The notes: generated from the sequence alone by a model not told the origin. A stretch of DNA of 64,000 nt from Acetobacter sicerae (GCF_011516765.1 NZ_JAAABN010000004.1:186001-250000); one strand, 5' to 3'; positions 1 to 9,450 are shown, numbered from the stretch's first letter. Numbers and translations: made by a program.

Positions 1-1
1 C

Positions 2-922
2 GACGAAGCCTACGAAGTTGCTGACCGTGTCGGCTATCCGGTCCTGATCAAGGCCGCCGCCGGTGGCGGTGGTCGCGGCATGAAAGTCGCCCAGACACGC
101 GAGGAACTTCCCGAGGCATGGAGCGTCGCCCGCACCGAGTCCCTCGCGGCCTTCGGTAATGACGCGGTCTATCTCGAGAAATATCTCGACAAGCCACGCC
201 ATATCGAATTGCAGATTCTGGGCGATACGCACGGTAACGTCGTGCACTTCGGTGAGCGTGACTGCTCGCTTCAGCGTCGTCACCAGAAACTGCTGGAAGA
301 GGCCGGCTCCCCTGCCCTCACCGCGGAAGAGCGTGACGCCATTGGCGCGACGGCGACAGCGGCTCTCTCCAAGATGGGCTACCGCAATGCGGGCACGCTG
401 GAGTTCCTGTATCAGGACGGACAGTTCTGCTTCATCGAGATGAACACCCGTCTTCAGGTCGAGCATCCGGTCACGGAAATGGTCTGTGACGTGGACCTCG
501 TCCGTGAGCAGATCCGCATTGCTGCCGGTGAGCCGCTTGGCTACAGCCAGAAGGACATCACGTTCTCCGGTCATGCCATCGAATGCCGTATCAATGCGGA
601 AGACCCGGACACGTTCATCCCCAGCCCCGGCACAATTACGGTCTATCATCCGCCGGGTGGACTCGGCGTGCGCATCGACAGCGCCGTCTATGCCGGCTAC
701 CGCGTGCCGCCCTACTACGACAGCATGATCGCCAAGCTGATCGTCCATGCGCCGACCCGCGAAGCCGCCATCGCCCGCATGAGCCGGGCGCTGGATGAAC
801 TGGTGGTCGAAGGTGTGAACACCGTCGTCCCTCTGCACCGCCGTATCCTTGCGGATCCGGAGTTCCAGAAGGGCGACTACACGATCCACTGGCTGGAAAA
901 CTTCACAGCCCGCGGAAAATAA
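2..922 (+). CDS. accC: Biotin carboxylase subunit of acetyl-CoA carboxylase, 5' end cut by the window
   Basis: The visible 306 residues are the ATP-grasp and C-terminal parts of biotin carboxylase, which carboxylates the biotin on AccB with ATP and bicarbonate as the first step of fatty acid synthesis. The frame is open from base 2. Seen in order: the glycine-rich ATP loop KAAAGGGGRGMK, the segment ERDCSLQRRHQKLLEE, the metal and active-site stretch IEMNTRLQVEHPVTE, and the carboxylase C-terminal motif RVPPYYDSMIAKLIVHA. The N-terminal pre-ATP-grasp domain, about 140 residues, lies upstream of the window. A stand-alone subunit is favoured because the protein ends right after the carboxylase C-terminal domain, with no biotinyl or transcarboxylase domain. 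A strong hairpin follows the stop. Confidence 0.95.
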   Translation, partial: DEAYEVADRVGYPVLIKAAAGGGGRGMKVAQTREELPEAWSVARTESLAAFGNDAVYLEKYLDKPRHIELQILGDTHGNVVHFGERDCSLQRRHQKLLEEAGSPALTAEERDAIGATATAALSKMGYRNAGTLEFLYQDGQFCFIEMNTRLQVEHPVTEMVCDVDLVREQIRIAAGEPLGYSQKDITFSGHAIECRINAEDPDTFIPSPGTITVYHPPGGLGVRIDSAVYAGYRVPPYYDSMIAKLIVHAPTREAAIARMSRALDELVVEGVNTVVPLHRRILADPEFQKGDYTIHWLENFTARGK

Positions 923-930
923 AGCCAGGA

Positions 931-967
931 GTGCAGCGTCCGACAGCAGGACGCTGCACCTTTGTTT
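931..967 (+). terminator. Rho-independent terminator after accC
   Basis: A perfect 11-bp stem, GTGCAGCGTCC pairing with GGACGCTGCAC around a 7-base loop, begins 8 bases after the accC stop and is followed by CTTTGTTT. It separates accC from purH. Confidence 0.75.
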
Positions 968-1141
968 CTACAGGCAGATTCAGAAAACCAGCATCTTTTC
1001 GCGTCCGGGTCATTCCCGGACTTTTTCCCGTTGCGGTTGCCACATCGCAACCACTTCACTAAGCACGCCGCCAACGACGCCTGACCGACGTTTTGCCAGA
1101 CCGCCGTTTTGATGGACTCCTTCGCGAAAGACTCGACTTCG

Positions 1142-2722
1142 ATGAGCCAGACCAGCCTGTTGCCTGTAAAGCGCGCCCTTCTCTCCGTCTCCGACAAGAC
1201 CGGATTGATCGAATTGGGTCGCGCCCTTGTTGCTCAGGGAGCAGAAATCCTGTCCACCGGCGGTTCCGCAAAAGCCCTGCGCGATGCCGGACTGCCTGTC
1301 GTCGAAGTATCCGACCATACCGGTTTTCCCGAAATCCTCGACGGGCGCGTCAAGACGCTGGTGCCGCAGATTCATGGCGGGATCCTCGGTCGTCGCGACC
1401 TTCCCGCCCATGTCGCCCAGATGGAAGAACACAAGATCGCGCCGATCGACCTGGTCGCCGTCAATCTTTATCCGTTTGAGGCGACCGTCGCTTCCGGCGC
1501 TTCCGCTGACGACTGCATCGAGAACATCGATATCGGCGGTCCTGCCCTGATCCGCGCCGCCGCCAAGAACCACGGTCATGTCGCCGTGCTGACCAGCCCG
1601 GACCAGTATGGCGCCATCATCGAGGCGCTTCAGGCTGGCGGCACAACGCTGGAAGCACGCCGTGCGCTGGCTGGCGCGGCCTACGCCCGCACGGCCGCCT
1701 ACGATTCCGCTATCGCCGCATGGTTCGCCAAGGAGCGCCATGACACTTTCCCGGAACGCTTCACCCTATCGGGCATGCGTCAGGAAGTCCTGCGTTATGG
1801 CGAGAACCCGCACCAGAAAGCGGCTTTCTATACCGACGGCAGCAATCGCCCCGGCGTAGCCACAGCGCGTCAGGTGCAGGGCAAGTCCCTGTCCTACAAC
1901 AACCTCAACGACACGGACGCCGCTTTCGAAGCTGTCGCCGAGTTCAAGGAACCGGCTGTCGTTATCGTCAAGCACGCCAATCCATGTGGCGTGGCGACGG
2001 CCGCCAGCCTCAGCGCCGCATGGGACAGCGCCCTGCGCTGTGATCCGGTCTCAGCCTTTGGCGGCATCGTGGCTCTGAACGGCACGCTGGACGAAGAGAC
2101 GGCGAAGAAGATTTCCACCATCTTCACGGAAGTCATTGTCGCTCCCGATGCGACCGAAGCGGCGCAGGCCGTCCTCGCCAGCAAGAAGAACCTTCGCCTC
2201 CTGCTGACCGGCGCTCTGCCCAGCCCCACTGAAGGCGGCGTGATCGTCCGTTCCGTTGCAGGCGGCTTCCTCGCCCAGACACGCGACAATGGCCGGATCG
2301 AAGAAAGCGCCCTGAAGGTTGTCACGAAGCGTGCGCCGACCGCCGAAGAGATGCGTGACCTCATCTTCGCCTTCCGTGTGGCCAAGCACGTCAAGTCGAA
2401 CGCCATCGTCTACGCCAAGGACGGCGCGACCGTCGGTGTAGGTGCGGGCCAGATGAGCCGGGTGGATTCCGCGCGTATCGCCGTCAGCAAAAGCCTTGAA
2501 GCTGCGAAAGCACTCGGTCAGTCCGAGCCGCTGACCCGTGGCAGCGTGGCGGCATCGGACGCTTTCTTCCCGTTCGCAGACGGTCTGGAGACCATTGTGG
2601 CCGCTGGCGCTACCGCCGTGATCCAGCCGGGCGGCTCCATCCGCGATGAGGAAGTCATTGCAGCCGCCGATAAAGCCGGAATCGCCATGGTGCTGACTGG
2701 TATGCGTCATTTCAGGCACTGA
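1142..2722 (+). CDS. purH: Bifunctional AICAR formyltransferase / IMP cyclohydrolase
   Basis: It catalyses the last two steps of de novo IMP synthesis in the cytosol. The N-terminal MGS-like cyclohydrolase domain shows [25 protein letters not shown] and HGGILGRRD; the C-terminal transformylase domain shows [36 protein letters not shown] and [12 protein letters not shown]. From ATG 1142 ([14 protein letters not shown]) the protein has 526 residues, the family norm. An upstream in-frame ATG at 1112 would add ten residues; neither start has a convincing Shine-Dalgarno, so the choice rests on length. It is monocistronic, away from the minus-strand pur operon at 9.4-14.5 kb, and is followed by its own hairpin terminator. 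Confidence 0.97.
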   Translation: MSQTSLLPVKRALLSVSDKTGLIELGRALVAQGAEILSTGGSAKALRDAGLPVVEVSDHTGFPEILDGRVKTLVPQIHGGILGRRDLPAHVAQMEEHKIAPIDLVAVNLYPFEATVASGASADDCIENIDIGGPALIRAAAKNHGHVAVLTSPDQYGAIIEALQAGGTTLEARRALAGAAYARTAAYDSAIAAWFAKERHDTFPERFTLSGMRQEVLRYGENPHQKAAFYTDGSNRPGVATARQVQGKSLSYNNLNDTDAAFEAVAEFKEPAVVIVKHANPCGVATAASLSAAWDSALRCDPVSAFGGIVALNGTLDEETAKKISTIFTEVIVAPDATEAAQAVLASKKNLRLLLTGALPSPTEGGVIVRSVAGGFLAQTRDNGRIEESALKVVTKRAPTAEEMRDLIFAFRVAKHVKSNAIVYAKDGATVGVGAGQMSRVDSARIAVSKSLEAAKALGQSEPLTRGSVAASDAFFPFADGLETIVAAGATAVIQPGGSIRDEEVIAAADKAGIAMVLTGMRHFRH

Positions 2723-2743
2723 TCCGCATACGAAAAGGCTTGT

Positions 2744-2780
2744 CCGGATACGTCACTCGTGGCGATATCCGGGCTTCTTT
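2744..2780 (+). terminator. Probable terminator after purH
   Basis: A CCGGATA/TATCCGG stem with a 15-base loop is followed by GCTTCTTT, 21 bases downstream of the purH stop. Confidence 0.5.
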
Positions 2781-2844
2781 ATGTTTCGCGCTCTTCCGGC
2801 CTGTTCGCTCCTTGGCTAACGGCCAGTGAACGATTGGACCAGTC

Positions 2845-3573
2845 ATGCGCCACCTGTTTCGCCTTGCTGTCATCGCTGCCGCTTCCGCCGCGGCATTCAG
2901 CGTTTCTCCCGTTCTGGCAGCTTCATCATCAGCCGGAAGCGGACCCGTTTCGGTCTACGATCTCTCCGTGCTCCCCTCCTTCAGCGGCACTGTGGCACAG
3001 TATATTCCCTCGGCAGGCGGAGGTGTGACCGGCGTACTTCTCTCTGACGGCGTACAGGTTCTCGTTTCCCAGGATCTGTCATGGGATCTGCCCAGAATCG
3101 TCAAGCCGGGAGAAAAGATCAGCGGCACCGGTCTGAAAGGGAAAGCTCTTCCCATTATCCAGGCCTTTTCACTCACTGGTCCGCGCGGCAGCCGGTCGGA
3201 AGATGTCGGCATCGCCATGCCGCAGCATTCTCCTGAAATGGTGGCCGGACCGGACATTGTGGTGCATGGCGAAATTACTCATCCGCTCTACAACATTCAG
3301 GGGGTGCTGATCGGCGCCATCCTGAAGGATCATACGGTCATCCGCATACCGACCCGCGACGCCTCAAAGATCGCGACATGGCTGAAGCCGGGAGCCATGC
3401 TGTACGCAGCTGGACCGGGCGCTACGGGTGTCTATGGAACAGCGATCAACGCTCACCAGATCGGGCCGGACGCCCAGCAGCTGCTTTCCGTGACGGCGGA
3501 CGATCTGCCGCCTCCCGGTCCGCCGCCGGGTTCGCCGGGTTATGATCTGATCAAGTCGGCAGAAACGCACTGA
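2845..3573 (+). CDS. Periplasmic protein of unknown function with an internal duplication
   Basis: I do not recognise a named family. The 242-residue product begins with a clear signal peptide (MRHLFRLAVIAAASAAAFSV, probable cleavage after VLA-A near residue 26), so it should be exported. Two similar beta-rich segments are visible, about residues 46-97 and 140-190. Each has a hydrophobic GV(L)xGxxLxDxxVxxxP-like core and ends with a phrase of the type VKPGEKISGTG or LKPGAMLYAAG, suggesting a duplicated OB-like or barrel fold. The C-terminus is proline-rich (LPPPGPPPGSPGYD). It stands alone between the purH terminator and a convergent double-hairpin repeat shared with trmB. No catalytic residues are evident. 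Confidence 0.8.
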   Translation: MRHLFRLAVIAAASAAAFSVSPVLAASSSAGSGPVSVYDLSVLPSFSGTVAQYIPSAGGGVTGVLLSDGVQVLVSQDLSWDLPRIVKPGEKISGTGLKGKALPIIQAFSLTGPRGSRSEDVGIAMPQHSPEMVAGPDIVVHGEITHPLYNIQGVLIGAILKDHTVIRIPTRDASKIATWLKPGAMLYAAGPGATGVYGTAINAHQIGPDAQQLLSVTADDLPPPGPPPGSPGYDLIKSAETH

Positions 3574-3711
3574 CAGCCAAAACCTTGCTACAGCCCTCCT
3601 AACGAGGGATGGTAGTAGTGCGGCGCTATCGGAACAAACGGTCAGAACGGCCTGTCGTCTCCATCTGACGTCAGGCCGCAATGCTGCCCAGCGGACAAAT
3701 CTGAAAACAAC

Positions 3712-3790
3712 GAGAAGTTTTTGATGAAGCTTTTTCGAAAAGCTTCATAGGACGCCGTCTTCCTAAAAAAGACGGAACCTACAGAGCCTT
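3712..3790. repeat. Double-hairpin intergenic repeat, copy A; likely bidirectional terminator
   Basis: Two tandem stem-loops lie between convergent genes. Hairpin 1 (3724-3748) is ATGAAGCTTTT / AAAAGCTTCAT around TCG; hairpin 2 (3755-3775) is CCGTCTT / AAGACGG. They are flanked by GAAGTTTTTG on the left and a GAGCCTTTTACTG tail on the right. Related elements sit at 15361-15398 (minus strand, second hairpin only) and 54368-54430. From memory, near-identical elements recur in acetic acid bacterial genomes; that is recall, not a search. Confidence 0.6.
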
Positions 3791-3841
3791 TTACTGTTCC
3801 AGACTGTGTCGAAAGGCTCTCGGGGCAGTTCTTCCGGGACC

Positions 3842-4597
3842 CTACTTCCGAACAAACGTCCAGTACATCGGCTGGCGTCCAGCCCGGATCGCCTTCGCCT
3901 CATAGCGCGTCGGAGGCCAGCCTTCCGGACGCTCAAGCGCCGGTGGGGCCGTCACAAAGAAATCCTGATTGCCCATGACCTCTTCGACCCACGCCTGATA
4001 GGTCGGATCATCACTGGCCACACGCCAGATCGCGCCGGACTTCAGTGCACGCGCGACAAACGGCAGGTTGCCGGGATGGACGAAGCGACGCTTGGCATGA
4101 CGTTTTTTCGGCCACGGGTCCGGGAACATCAGAAACATCCGGTCAAGCGAGGCTTCCGGCAGATTCTGCAAAAGCAGGCGCGCATCATCGTTCCACAGGC
4201 GCAGAAGCGGAGGCACCGGCGAGGTTCCCTCCTCGCGGGATGGGAACAACGGCGCGAGAAGCGAACAGAGGCCGTTCTCGAACACTTCCGAGGCGATGTA
4301 GCCAACGGAGGGGTGCATTTCGATCTGGGAGAGAACATGCTCTCCTCCACCGAAACCGACTTCCAGCCAGACCTGCTCAGGCCGGGTATCGAAGGCCGAT
4401 TTCGGATCGGAGGCCTTATCTTCCGGAAACCTTATCCGGGGCAGCGCCTCATCAATCAGGCGCTGCTGGCGGTCGCGCAGCGGATGGCCGCGCTGACGCC
4501 CATAGAGACGCTGAGCTGGTGGCTTCAGAGTGGAAGCGGTCTTCTCCTCACTCTCATGCGGAGTAACCGCGCCACTCTCTTCACCCACCACACTCAT
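3842..4597 (-). CDS. trmB: tRNA (guanine-N7-)-methyltransferase
   Basis: It uses SAM to methylate G46 in the variable loop of many tRNAs. The Rossmann methyltransferase core is visible: WLEVGFGGGEHVLSQI is the SAM-binding motif, then ASEVFENGL, RLWNDDARLLL, MFPDPWPKKRHAKRRFV (the TrmB signature) and a C-terminal PTRYEAKAIRAGRQPMYW. The frame is open further upstream, but ATG 4597 (MSVVGEESG) is chosen because it lies just after the metK stop and is preceded by GCAGGACA, giving 251 residues. The first 30 residues are charged and not conserved. It lies 10 bases downstream of metK, so the SAM producer and a SAM user probably share a transcript. It ends in the repeat-type terminator. Confidence 0.95.
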   Translation of the reverse strand: MSVVGEESGAVTPHESEEKTASTLKPPAQRLYGRQRGHPLRDRQQRLIDEALPRIRFPEDKASDPKSAFDTRPEQVWLEVGFGGGEHVLSQIEMHPSVGYIASEVFENGLCSLLAPLFPSREEGTSPVPPLLRLWNDDARLLLQNLPEASLDRMFLMFPDPWPKKRHAKRRFVHPGNLPFVARALKSGAIWRVASDDPTYQAWVEEVMGNQDFFVTAPPALERPEGWPPTRYEAKAIRAGRQPMYWTFVRK

Positions 4598-4607
4598 TGT
4601 CCTGCTT

Positions 4608-5795
4608 TCAGCGGTTGAAAGCGTTACGCAGCGCGTCGACAAGGTCCGTGCGCTCCCACGGGAACGTGTCACGGGCTTCGTCCGGCGTGCGGCCGAAGTG
4701 ACCGTACGCGGATGTTTCCGTGTAGATCGGACGGTTCAGACGCAGGTGCTGACGGATGCCACGCGGAGAAAGGTTCATCACCTCGCGCAGGACCTTCACC
4801 AGCTTGGCTTCGTCGATATCCTTGCCTGTGCCGTCGAAGTCGACATAGACCGACAGAGGATGCGACACGCCGATGGCGTAGGACAGCTGAAGCGTGCAGC
4901 GGTCGGCGAGACCGGCAGCGACAACGTTCTTCGCCAGATAGCGGGCGGCATAGGCTGCGGAACGGTCAACCTTTGTCGGATCCTTGCCGGAGAATGCGCC
5001 ACCACCGTGAGGGGCGGCACCGCCGTACGTGTCGACGATGATCTTGCGGCCTGTCAGACCGGCGTCGCCATCCGGGCCACCGATCACGAAGATACCGGTC
5101 GGGTTGACGTAGAATTCCTTATCGGCGGGCATCCAGCCTTCCGGCAGCACATCCTTGACGATGTTGTGCAGCTCGTTGCGGATGACGTTCTGATCCACGC
5201 CTTCGTCATGCTGCGTCGAGATGACGACGGACGTCGCCTCGACAGGCTTGCCGTTGAGGTAACGCAGGGTCACCTGGCTCTTGGCGTCCGGCTGGAGGCC
5301 TTTCGCACGCGGATCGCCAGCGCGACGCAGGTCACGCATCGTCTTGAGGATCTTGTGGGAGTAGTACAGCGGCGCCGGCATCAGCGTCTCGGTCTCGTTG
5401 GTCGCGAAACCGAACATGATGCCCTGATCGCCCGCACCTTCGTCCTTCTCGCCTGCGCTATCGACGCCGACGGCAATATCGGCGGACTGCGCGTGCAGGT
5501 AGTTGCTGATTTCAGCATTCTTCCAGGAGAAGCCTGCCTGATCGTAACCGATGTCACGGATCGCTTCACGAGCGGCCTCGATCAGACCTTCCGACGTGAT
5601 GGACGACGGACCGCGGACTTCACCGGCAAGAACGACGCGGTTGGTGGTCACCAGCGTTTCGCAGGCAACGCGCGCTTCCGGGTCTGCTGTCAGATAAGCA
5701 TCCAGAACCGTATCGCTGATCCGGTCCGCCACTTTGTCGGGATGGCCTTCGGACACCGATTCCGAGGTAAACAGGAACTCGCCTTGCTTGAGCAT
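4608..5795 (-). CDS. metK: S-adenosylmethionine synthetase
   Basis: It makes SAM from methionine and ATP. The 395-residue product from ATG 5795 ([20 protein letters not shown]) starts exactly where the family does. Visible motifs are [14 protein letters not shown] (ATP and Mg site), the hexapeptide-type loop [33 protein letters not shown] and the P-loop-like [19 protein letters not shown]. The frame is open upstream to 5894, but that extension has no homologous look. The Shine-Dalgarno is weak. The leader (5796-5920) has a small hairpin TTCGC-AAAAC-GCGAA on the minus strand, but I could not match it to a known SAM riboswitch class. It is cotranscribed with trmB. Confidence 0.97.
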   Translation of the reverse strand: MLKQGEFLFTSESVSEGHPDKVADRISDTVLDAYLTADPEARVACETLVTTNRVVLAGEVRGPSSITSEGLIEAAREAIRDIGYDQAGFSWKNAEISNYLHAQSADIAVGVDSAGEKDEGAGDQGIMFGFATNETETLMPAPLYYSHKILKTMRDLRRAGDPRAKGLQPDAKSQVTLRYLNGKPVEATSVVISTQHDEGVDQNVIRNELHNIVKDVLPEGWMPADKEFYVNPTGIFVIGGPDGDAGLTGRKIIVDTYGGAAPHGGGAFSGKDPTKVDRSAAYAARYLAKNVVAAGLADRCTLQLSYAIGVSHPLSVYVDFDGTGKDIDEAKLVKVLREVMNLSPRGIRQHLRLNRPIYTETSAYGHFGRTPDEARDTFPWERTDLVDALRNAFNR

Positions 5796-5921
5796 GATTG
5801 TGCCGACTGCCTCGCTATAGGGTGAAAGTTTCGCGTTTTGCGAAGATCTCGATATGAGAGTTTGTCGTTTGGCGGATGAAGGCGGCGGGGTCAAGTTGCA
5901 AGACCCTCCCGACCCTCATCC

Positions 5922-5947
5922 AAAAAAGGCGTCCCGAGACCTCAGGA
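5922..5947 (-). terminator. Terminator overlapping the dapB stop
   Basis: Read on the minus strand, TCCTGAG pairs with CTCGGGA (one G-T pair) and is followed by CGCCTTTTTT. The stem includes the dapB stop codon. Confidence 0.5.
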
Positions 5948-6748
5948 GAGGCCAAGAACGTCTTCCATATTGTAAAGACCGGGTATTTTCCCTCTGACCC
6001 ACTCAGCGGCCTGCACCGCGCCGTCCGCAAAAACCCGGCGGTCGAAAGCACGATGGCCAAGGGTGATCTGCTCGGTGGCGGACGTGAACAGCAGTTCGTG
6101 CTCACCCACGATCTGCCCTCCGCGCAATGCAGCAAAGCCGATTTCACCCGTCTTGCGTGCTCCACATTGACCTTCCCGGACAGGAGCCCGCACATCGGAC
6201 AGCTTCACACCACGCCCCTGCGCCACCGCTTCCCCAATGGCCAGAGCCGTTCCTGAGGGCGCATCGACTTTCTGACGGTGATGCATCTCGACAATCTCCG
6301 CATCGAACCGTTCTGCTGAAAGCGCCATGCCCATTTCCCGAGCCAGTCTGAGCATCAGCGTGACACCGGCTGAGAAATTCGCCGCCTGCACCACGGCAAT
6401 GGACTGTGCGGCGTCATCCACGGCGCGCTGATCACTCTCCGAAAGACCTGTCGTGCCGAGGATCCACGCAACGCCAGCGTTCTTCAGTGCCTTGGCGTGA
6501 TCAATCACTGTGGAGACATGCGTGAAGTCGATCACCACATCAGAGATTTCTGCAAGCTGAGCCATATCCGCGCAGAGCGTGATCGAGCCGTCTCGGGTCA
6601 GTTCGGCCATGGTCAGAGCGCTTGCCTGCGGATCACGGCACGTGCCCCCGACCACCTTGCAACCGGCTTCGAGCGCGCTTCTTACCAGCCCCTGCCCCAT
6701 CCGCCCTGAAAGGCCTGCAATCCCGACACGCAAGGGAGTGGAAGTCAT
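5942..6748 (-). CDS. dapB: 4-hydroxy-tetrahydrodipicolinate reductase
   Basis: It is the NAD(P)H-dependent reductase of the diaminopimelate and lysine pathway, and so supplies the substrate used by MurE further along the window. The 268 residues show the nucleotide-binding start RVGIAGLSGRMGQGL, the loop ILGTTGLS, NFSAGVTLML, and the catalytic and substrate signature EIVEMHHRQKVDAPSGTAL. Start ATG 6748 is chosen over an adjacent upstream GTG at 6751. It is monocistronic between its own terminator and a 130-base spacer after the cardiolipin synthase gene. Confidence 0.96.
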   Translation of the reverse strand: MTSTPLRVGIAGLSGRMGQGLVRSALEAGCKVVGGTCRDPQASALTMAELTRDGSITLCADMAQLAEISDVVIDFTHVSTVIDHAKALKNAGVAWILGTTGLSESDQRAVDDAAQSIAVVQAANFSAGVTLMLRLAREMGMALSAERFDAEIVEMHHRQKVDAPSGTALAIGEAVAQGRGVKLSDVRAPVREGQCGARKTGEIGFAALRGGQIVGEHELLFTSATEQITLGHRAFDRRVFADGAVQAAEWVRGKIPGLYNMEDVLGLS

Positions 6749-6877
6749 CACCGCACCACACTTCTGTTGTTGTTCATCGCGCTGCTATGCCATTTTCGGC
6801 AGGGTCACCATCGACTGTTCCACCGTTTCCCTACGCCGTTTGAAATCCCAATTCAACGTGTCCGCAGACAGGCGCCC

Positions 6878-8320
6878 TCATAGATAGGGCGACAACAGCC
6901 GCATCGCGGCATCCCGCAGTTTGACCGGCAGAATGCGTTCATCAAGATCATGGTGCGTCAGACGACCGCGCCGGTGGCTGCATATGAAGTCGTCAATCTT
7001 CTCCGCAAAACCGGTCTGATAACTTTCCACGTTGATTTCGAAATTGAGCCGAAGACTTCTGGTGTCGAAATTCGAACTCCCGACAAAAGCCCATTCCCTA
7101 TCCACCACCATCAGTTTGGCGTGGTTGAAGGGAGGACCGCTGAGCCAGACACGACAGCCGGCGTCCAGCATCGGGTGGATATCGGCCCGGCACGCCCAGT
7201 CCATGATGCGATGATTGCTCTGCCGGGGAACGATGATCTCGACCTGCACTCCCCGCAATGCGGCCAGAGCGAGTTCGGACTGGAGGCGTGTGCCGGGAAG
7301 AAAATAGGGCGTCATCAACCGCACACTGTGGCGCGCCAGAGTGATGGCCTGCAAAGCCGTGTATTCGATCTTTTCAAGATCCGTGTCCGGTCCGGCCGTC
7401 ACCACCCGAAGCAGTTCATCCCCTGCTTCCGCAAGCGGCGGGAACCATGTCTTTCCAGCCAGTTCTTCCCCACAGGTGAACGACCAGTCCCATGCAAAAG
7501 CTTCGGCCAGTTGTCTGACCACAGGCCCACGCACACGAAAATGCATATCGCCGACACGCTTATTGATGTCGGTCTTACCGCAATTCTCATCACCGACGTT
7601 GAGCCCGCCAAGAAAGCCGGTCGTTCCATCCGTGACCAGAATTTTGCGATGATTGCGGAGATTGATGAACGGCATGCGCCATGGCAGCACGGAATGAAGA
7701 AAACGCTCACAGGGCACACCGGCATCCCGCAGCGCTCTCGCCGCAGGACATACGAAATATCCCGCACCTACGCCGTCAAGCAGGATCCGCACGGCGACAC
7801 CACGTCTATGAGCATCAATCAGGGCTGATACAAATATTTTTCCAATCTGATCGTACCTGAAAATATAAGACGACAGCATGATGCTCGATTCAGCCTGACG
7901 AATCGCCTCCAGCATGACCGGGTAGGCATTGTCCCCGTCAATCAGGATCTCAAGGTGATTGCCCCCGAGTAGCGGACGGCCGCTAATCCGCCCAACCATG
8001 CGCGAGAGCAGTCTGAAAGACCCGGTGACTCCCCTGCTCCACCTGACTGCCGGATCTGTCCCGCTTTCCTGTGGATTGCGGGCCTGCACCAGTTTTCTCG
8101 CCAGACGGTGAACACGGTTGATGCCAAAGAAAAGATAGAGACAAACCCCGAAAAACGGCACTACGAGCACCGTTCCTATCCATCCGATCGCCGCAGACGT
8201 ATCCCTTTTTGTCAGAAGGATATGCCCTGCAGCTATCATGGCCACAGCACAGTGACTGGCCAGGAAACCATCGAACAGAAGTGTTGTAGCGGTCGGCAGG
8301 ATTATCTCTCTCCGTTTCAA
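6878..8320 (-). CDS. cls: Cardiolipin synthase, phospholipase D superfamily
   Basis: It joins two phosphatidylglycerol molecules at the inner membrane. The 480 residues fit the ClsA layout: two N-terminal membrane helices (about residues 10-36 and 45-66, ending FFGINRVHRLAR), then two HKD motifs, NHRKILVTDGTTGFLGG near residue 223 and NHAKLMVVDREWAFVGSSN near residue 400. The start is uncertain. TTG 8320 keeps the first membrane helix intact but has no Shine-Dalgarno; the first ATG (8239) would cut into that helix. The gene is divergent from yraN with a 52-base spacer. Confidence 0.92.
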   Translation of the reverse strand: MKRREIILPTATTLLFDGFLASHCAVAMIAAGHILLTKRDTSAAIGWIGTVLVVPFFGVCLYLFFGINRVHRLARKLVQARNPQESGTDPAVRWSRGVTGSFRLLSRMVGRISGRPLLGGNHLEILIDGDNAYPVMLEAIRQAESSIMLSSYIFRYDQIGKIFVSALIDAHRRGVAVRILLDGVGAGYFVCPAARALRDAGVPCERFLHSVLPWRMPFINLRNHRKILVTDGTTGFLGGLNVGDENCGKTDINKRVGDMHFRVRGPVVRQLAEAFAWDWSFTCGEELAGKTWFPPLAEAGDELLRVVTAGPDTDLEKIEYTALQAITLARHSVRLMTPYFLPGTRLQSELALAALRGVQVEIIVPRQSNHRIMDWACRADIHPMLDAGCRVWLSGPPFNHAKLMVVDREWAFVGSSNFDTRSLRLNFEINVESYQTGFAEKIDDFICSHRRGRLTHHDLDERILPVKLRDAAMRLLSPYL

Positions 8321-8372
8321 TATCTGTTTAAGGAAATTCTTACCTTACCGGGCGAGACTTCGGAGCATGCAA

Positions 8373-8762
8373 ATGCAAAGACACGCAATCATGCCTCGGC
8401 AGCCTGAACGTGGCCGCACTGCCTGGCGGAATGGCGTGCAGGCTGAGCACGTCGCCGAGCAGGCGCTCCTCTCACACGCATGGCGGATTCTCCTGCGTCG
8501 CGCCCGTACTCCCTTGGGTGAAATTGATCTTGTTGCGCTCAAAAACGGACAGCTGAGCTTTATCGAGGTCAAGAAGCGCACCACATATGCCCGCGCCGCC
8601 GAAGCAATCAGCGACCGACAGCGCCATCGGATCATGAACGCAGCGGAATTCCTTCTCGCCACGCATCCCGAATGGATTTACGACACGGTCGTATTCGATG
8701 TCATTCTCGTGGATGAAACCGGCGCTCCCAGAAGAATTCGGAACGCTTTCTGGCAGAGCTGA
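8373..8762 (+). CDS. yraN: YraN / UPF0102 family endonuclease-like protein
   Basis: A small restriction-endonuclease-fold protein of poorly known role, linked in the literature to DNA uptake or recombination. The core signature is clear: LGEIDLVALKNGQLSFIEVK holds the E-x-D...E-x-K nuclease residues, followed by a basic RQRHRIMNAAEFLL helix. ATG 8373 is chosen because CGGAGC lies 7 bases upstream; the ATG at 8367 is too close to that site. It gives 129 residues, normal for the family. It stands alone, transcribed divergently from cls. Confidence 0.9.
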   Translation: MQRHAIMPRQPERGRTAWRNGVQAEHVAEQALLSHAWRILLRRARTPLGEIDLVALKNGQLSFIEVKKRTTYARAAEAISDRQRHRIMNAAEFLLATHPEWIYDTVVFDVILVDETGAPRRIRNAFWQS

Positions 8763-8860
8763 ATCTGTCAGGAAAACAGATCGATCAACAGACAGACTGG
8801 AAAGCCGTTCATCAAATCGTCTGATGACCTATCAGGGAAATTCAATCAGTCGTTCTTGAT

Positions 8861-8895
8861 AAACAAAAAGCCACCCGACGCTGTCAGATGGCTTT
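8861..8895 (-). terminator. Rho-independent terminator for the small secreted protein gene
   Basis: On the minus strand AAAGCCATCTGAC pairs with GTCGGGTGGCTTT (two G-T pairs) around AGC, followed by TTGTTT. Confidence 0.75.
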
Positions 8896-8919
8896 CCACT
8901 TCATATCGAAGAGAAAACG

Positions 8920-9246
8920 TCAGGTGCGATTGCGCACATGGGCAGAATGAGACGCTTTCTTCACGACATGGAACGACACAAGGTGAACCATGGGATGGGC
9001 TGACTGTGCACGGGACGCCAGAACAGTACGTCCACGCGATGAAGTAGCAGCTGCGCGATGTGCTACTGCATGGTGCACGACCGGGTGATAAACGGGCACA
9101 GCCGTCAGGGACTCGAGGGTCAGCTTGCTGGCTTCGTAATCGGAAATGACACGCTCGGCATGAGCCGATTTGACGTGAGTGACCGCAACAACCGCAGAAA
9201 CACCTGCCGTGATAATCGTCAGCTTCCGCAGTATCGTCCTGATCAT
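8920..9246 (-). CDS. Small secreted histidine-rich protein, unknown function
   Basis: Family not recognised. From ATG 9246 (MIRTILRKLTIITAGVSAVV) the 108 residues start with a typical signal peptide, probable cleavage after SAHA near residue 30. The mature part is short, basic and rich in His, Ala, Val and Ser (VYHPVVHHAVAHRAA, then SAHPMVHLVSFHVVKKASHSAH). ATG 9246 is preferred because GGGG lies 6 bases upstream; in-frame ATGs at 9252 and 9273 are possible. The gene has its own strong terminator and sits between convergent yraN and the grxD terminator. The histidines could bind metal or buffer acid, but that is only inference. Confidence 0.65.
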   Translation of the reverse strand: MIRTILRKLTIITAGVSAVVAVTHVKSAHAERVISDYEASKLTLESLTAVPVYHPVVHHAVAHRAAATSSRGRTVLASRAQSAHPMVHLVSFHVVKKASHSAHVRNRT

Positions 9247-9394
9247 TTCCATCCCCGGATTTCGTTTCTCCATGCGAGTATACGTCATTGCGTGACGCTC
9301 ACAACCCGCTGATTGTCTCTAAAAGGGGTAAATTACTATTTCATTTCTATCGTTCACGGGATGTGGAAACGATATATACTTTTCAAAAAGAACA

Positions 9395-9441
9395 AACCAA
9401 AAACAGAAACCTGCAATATCGTGGCGAACCGATATTGCAGG
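9395..9441 (-). terminator. Terminator of the purine-bolA-grxD operon
   Basis: A perfect 12-bp stem, CCTGCAATATCG / CGATATTGCAGG with an 8-base loop, lies 9 bases after the grxD stop and is followed on the minus strand by GTTTCTGTTTTTGG. Confidence 0.8.
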
Positions 9442-9450
9442 CGGAAAACC

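Noticed and set aside
4530-5825. A 431-codon plus-strand open frame
   Set aside because: It is antisense to metK and trmB, both unmistakable.
5796-5940. SAM riboswitch before metK
   Set aside because: A small hairpin and a few suggestive words are present, but I could not place the conserved core of SAM-I, SAM-II, SAM/SAH or SAM-V. A covariance-model search would settle it.
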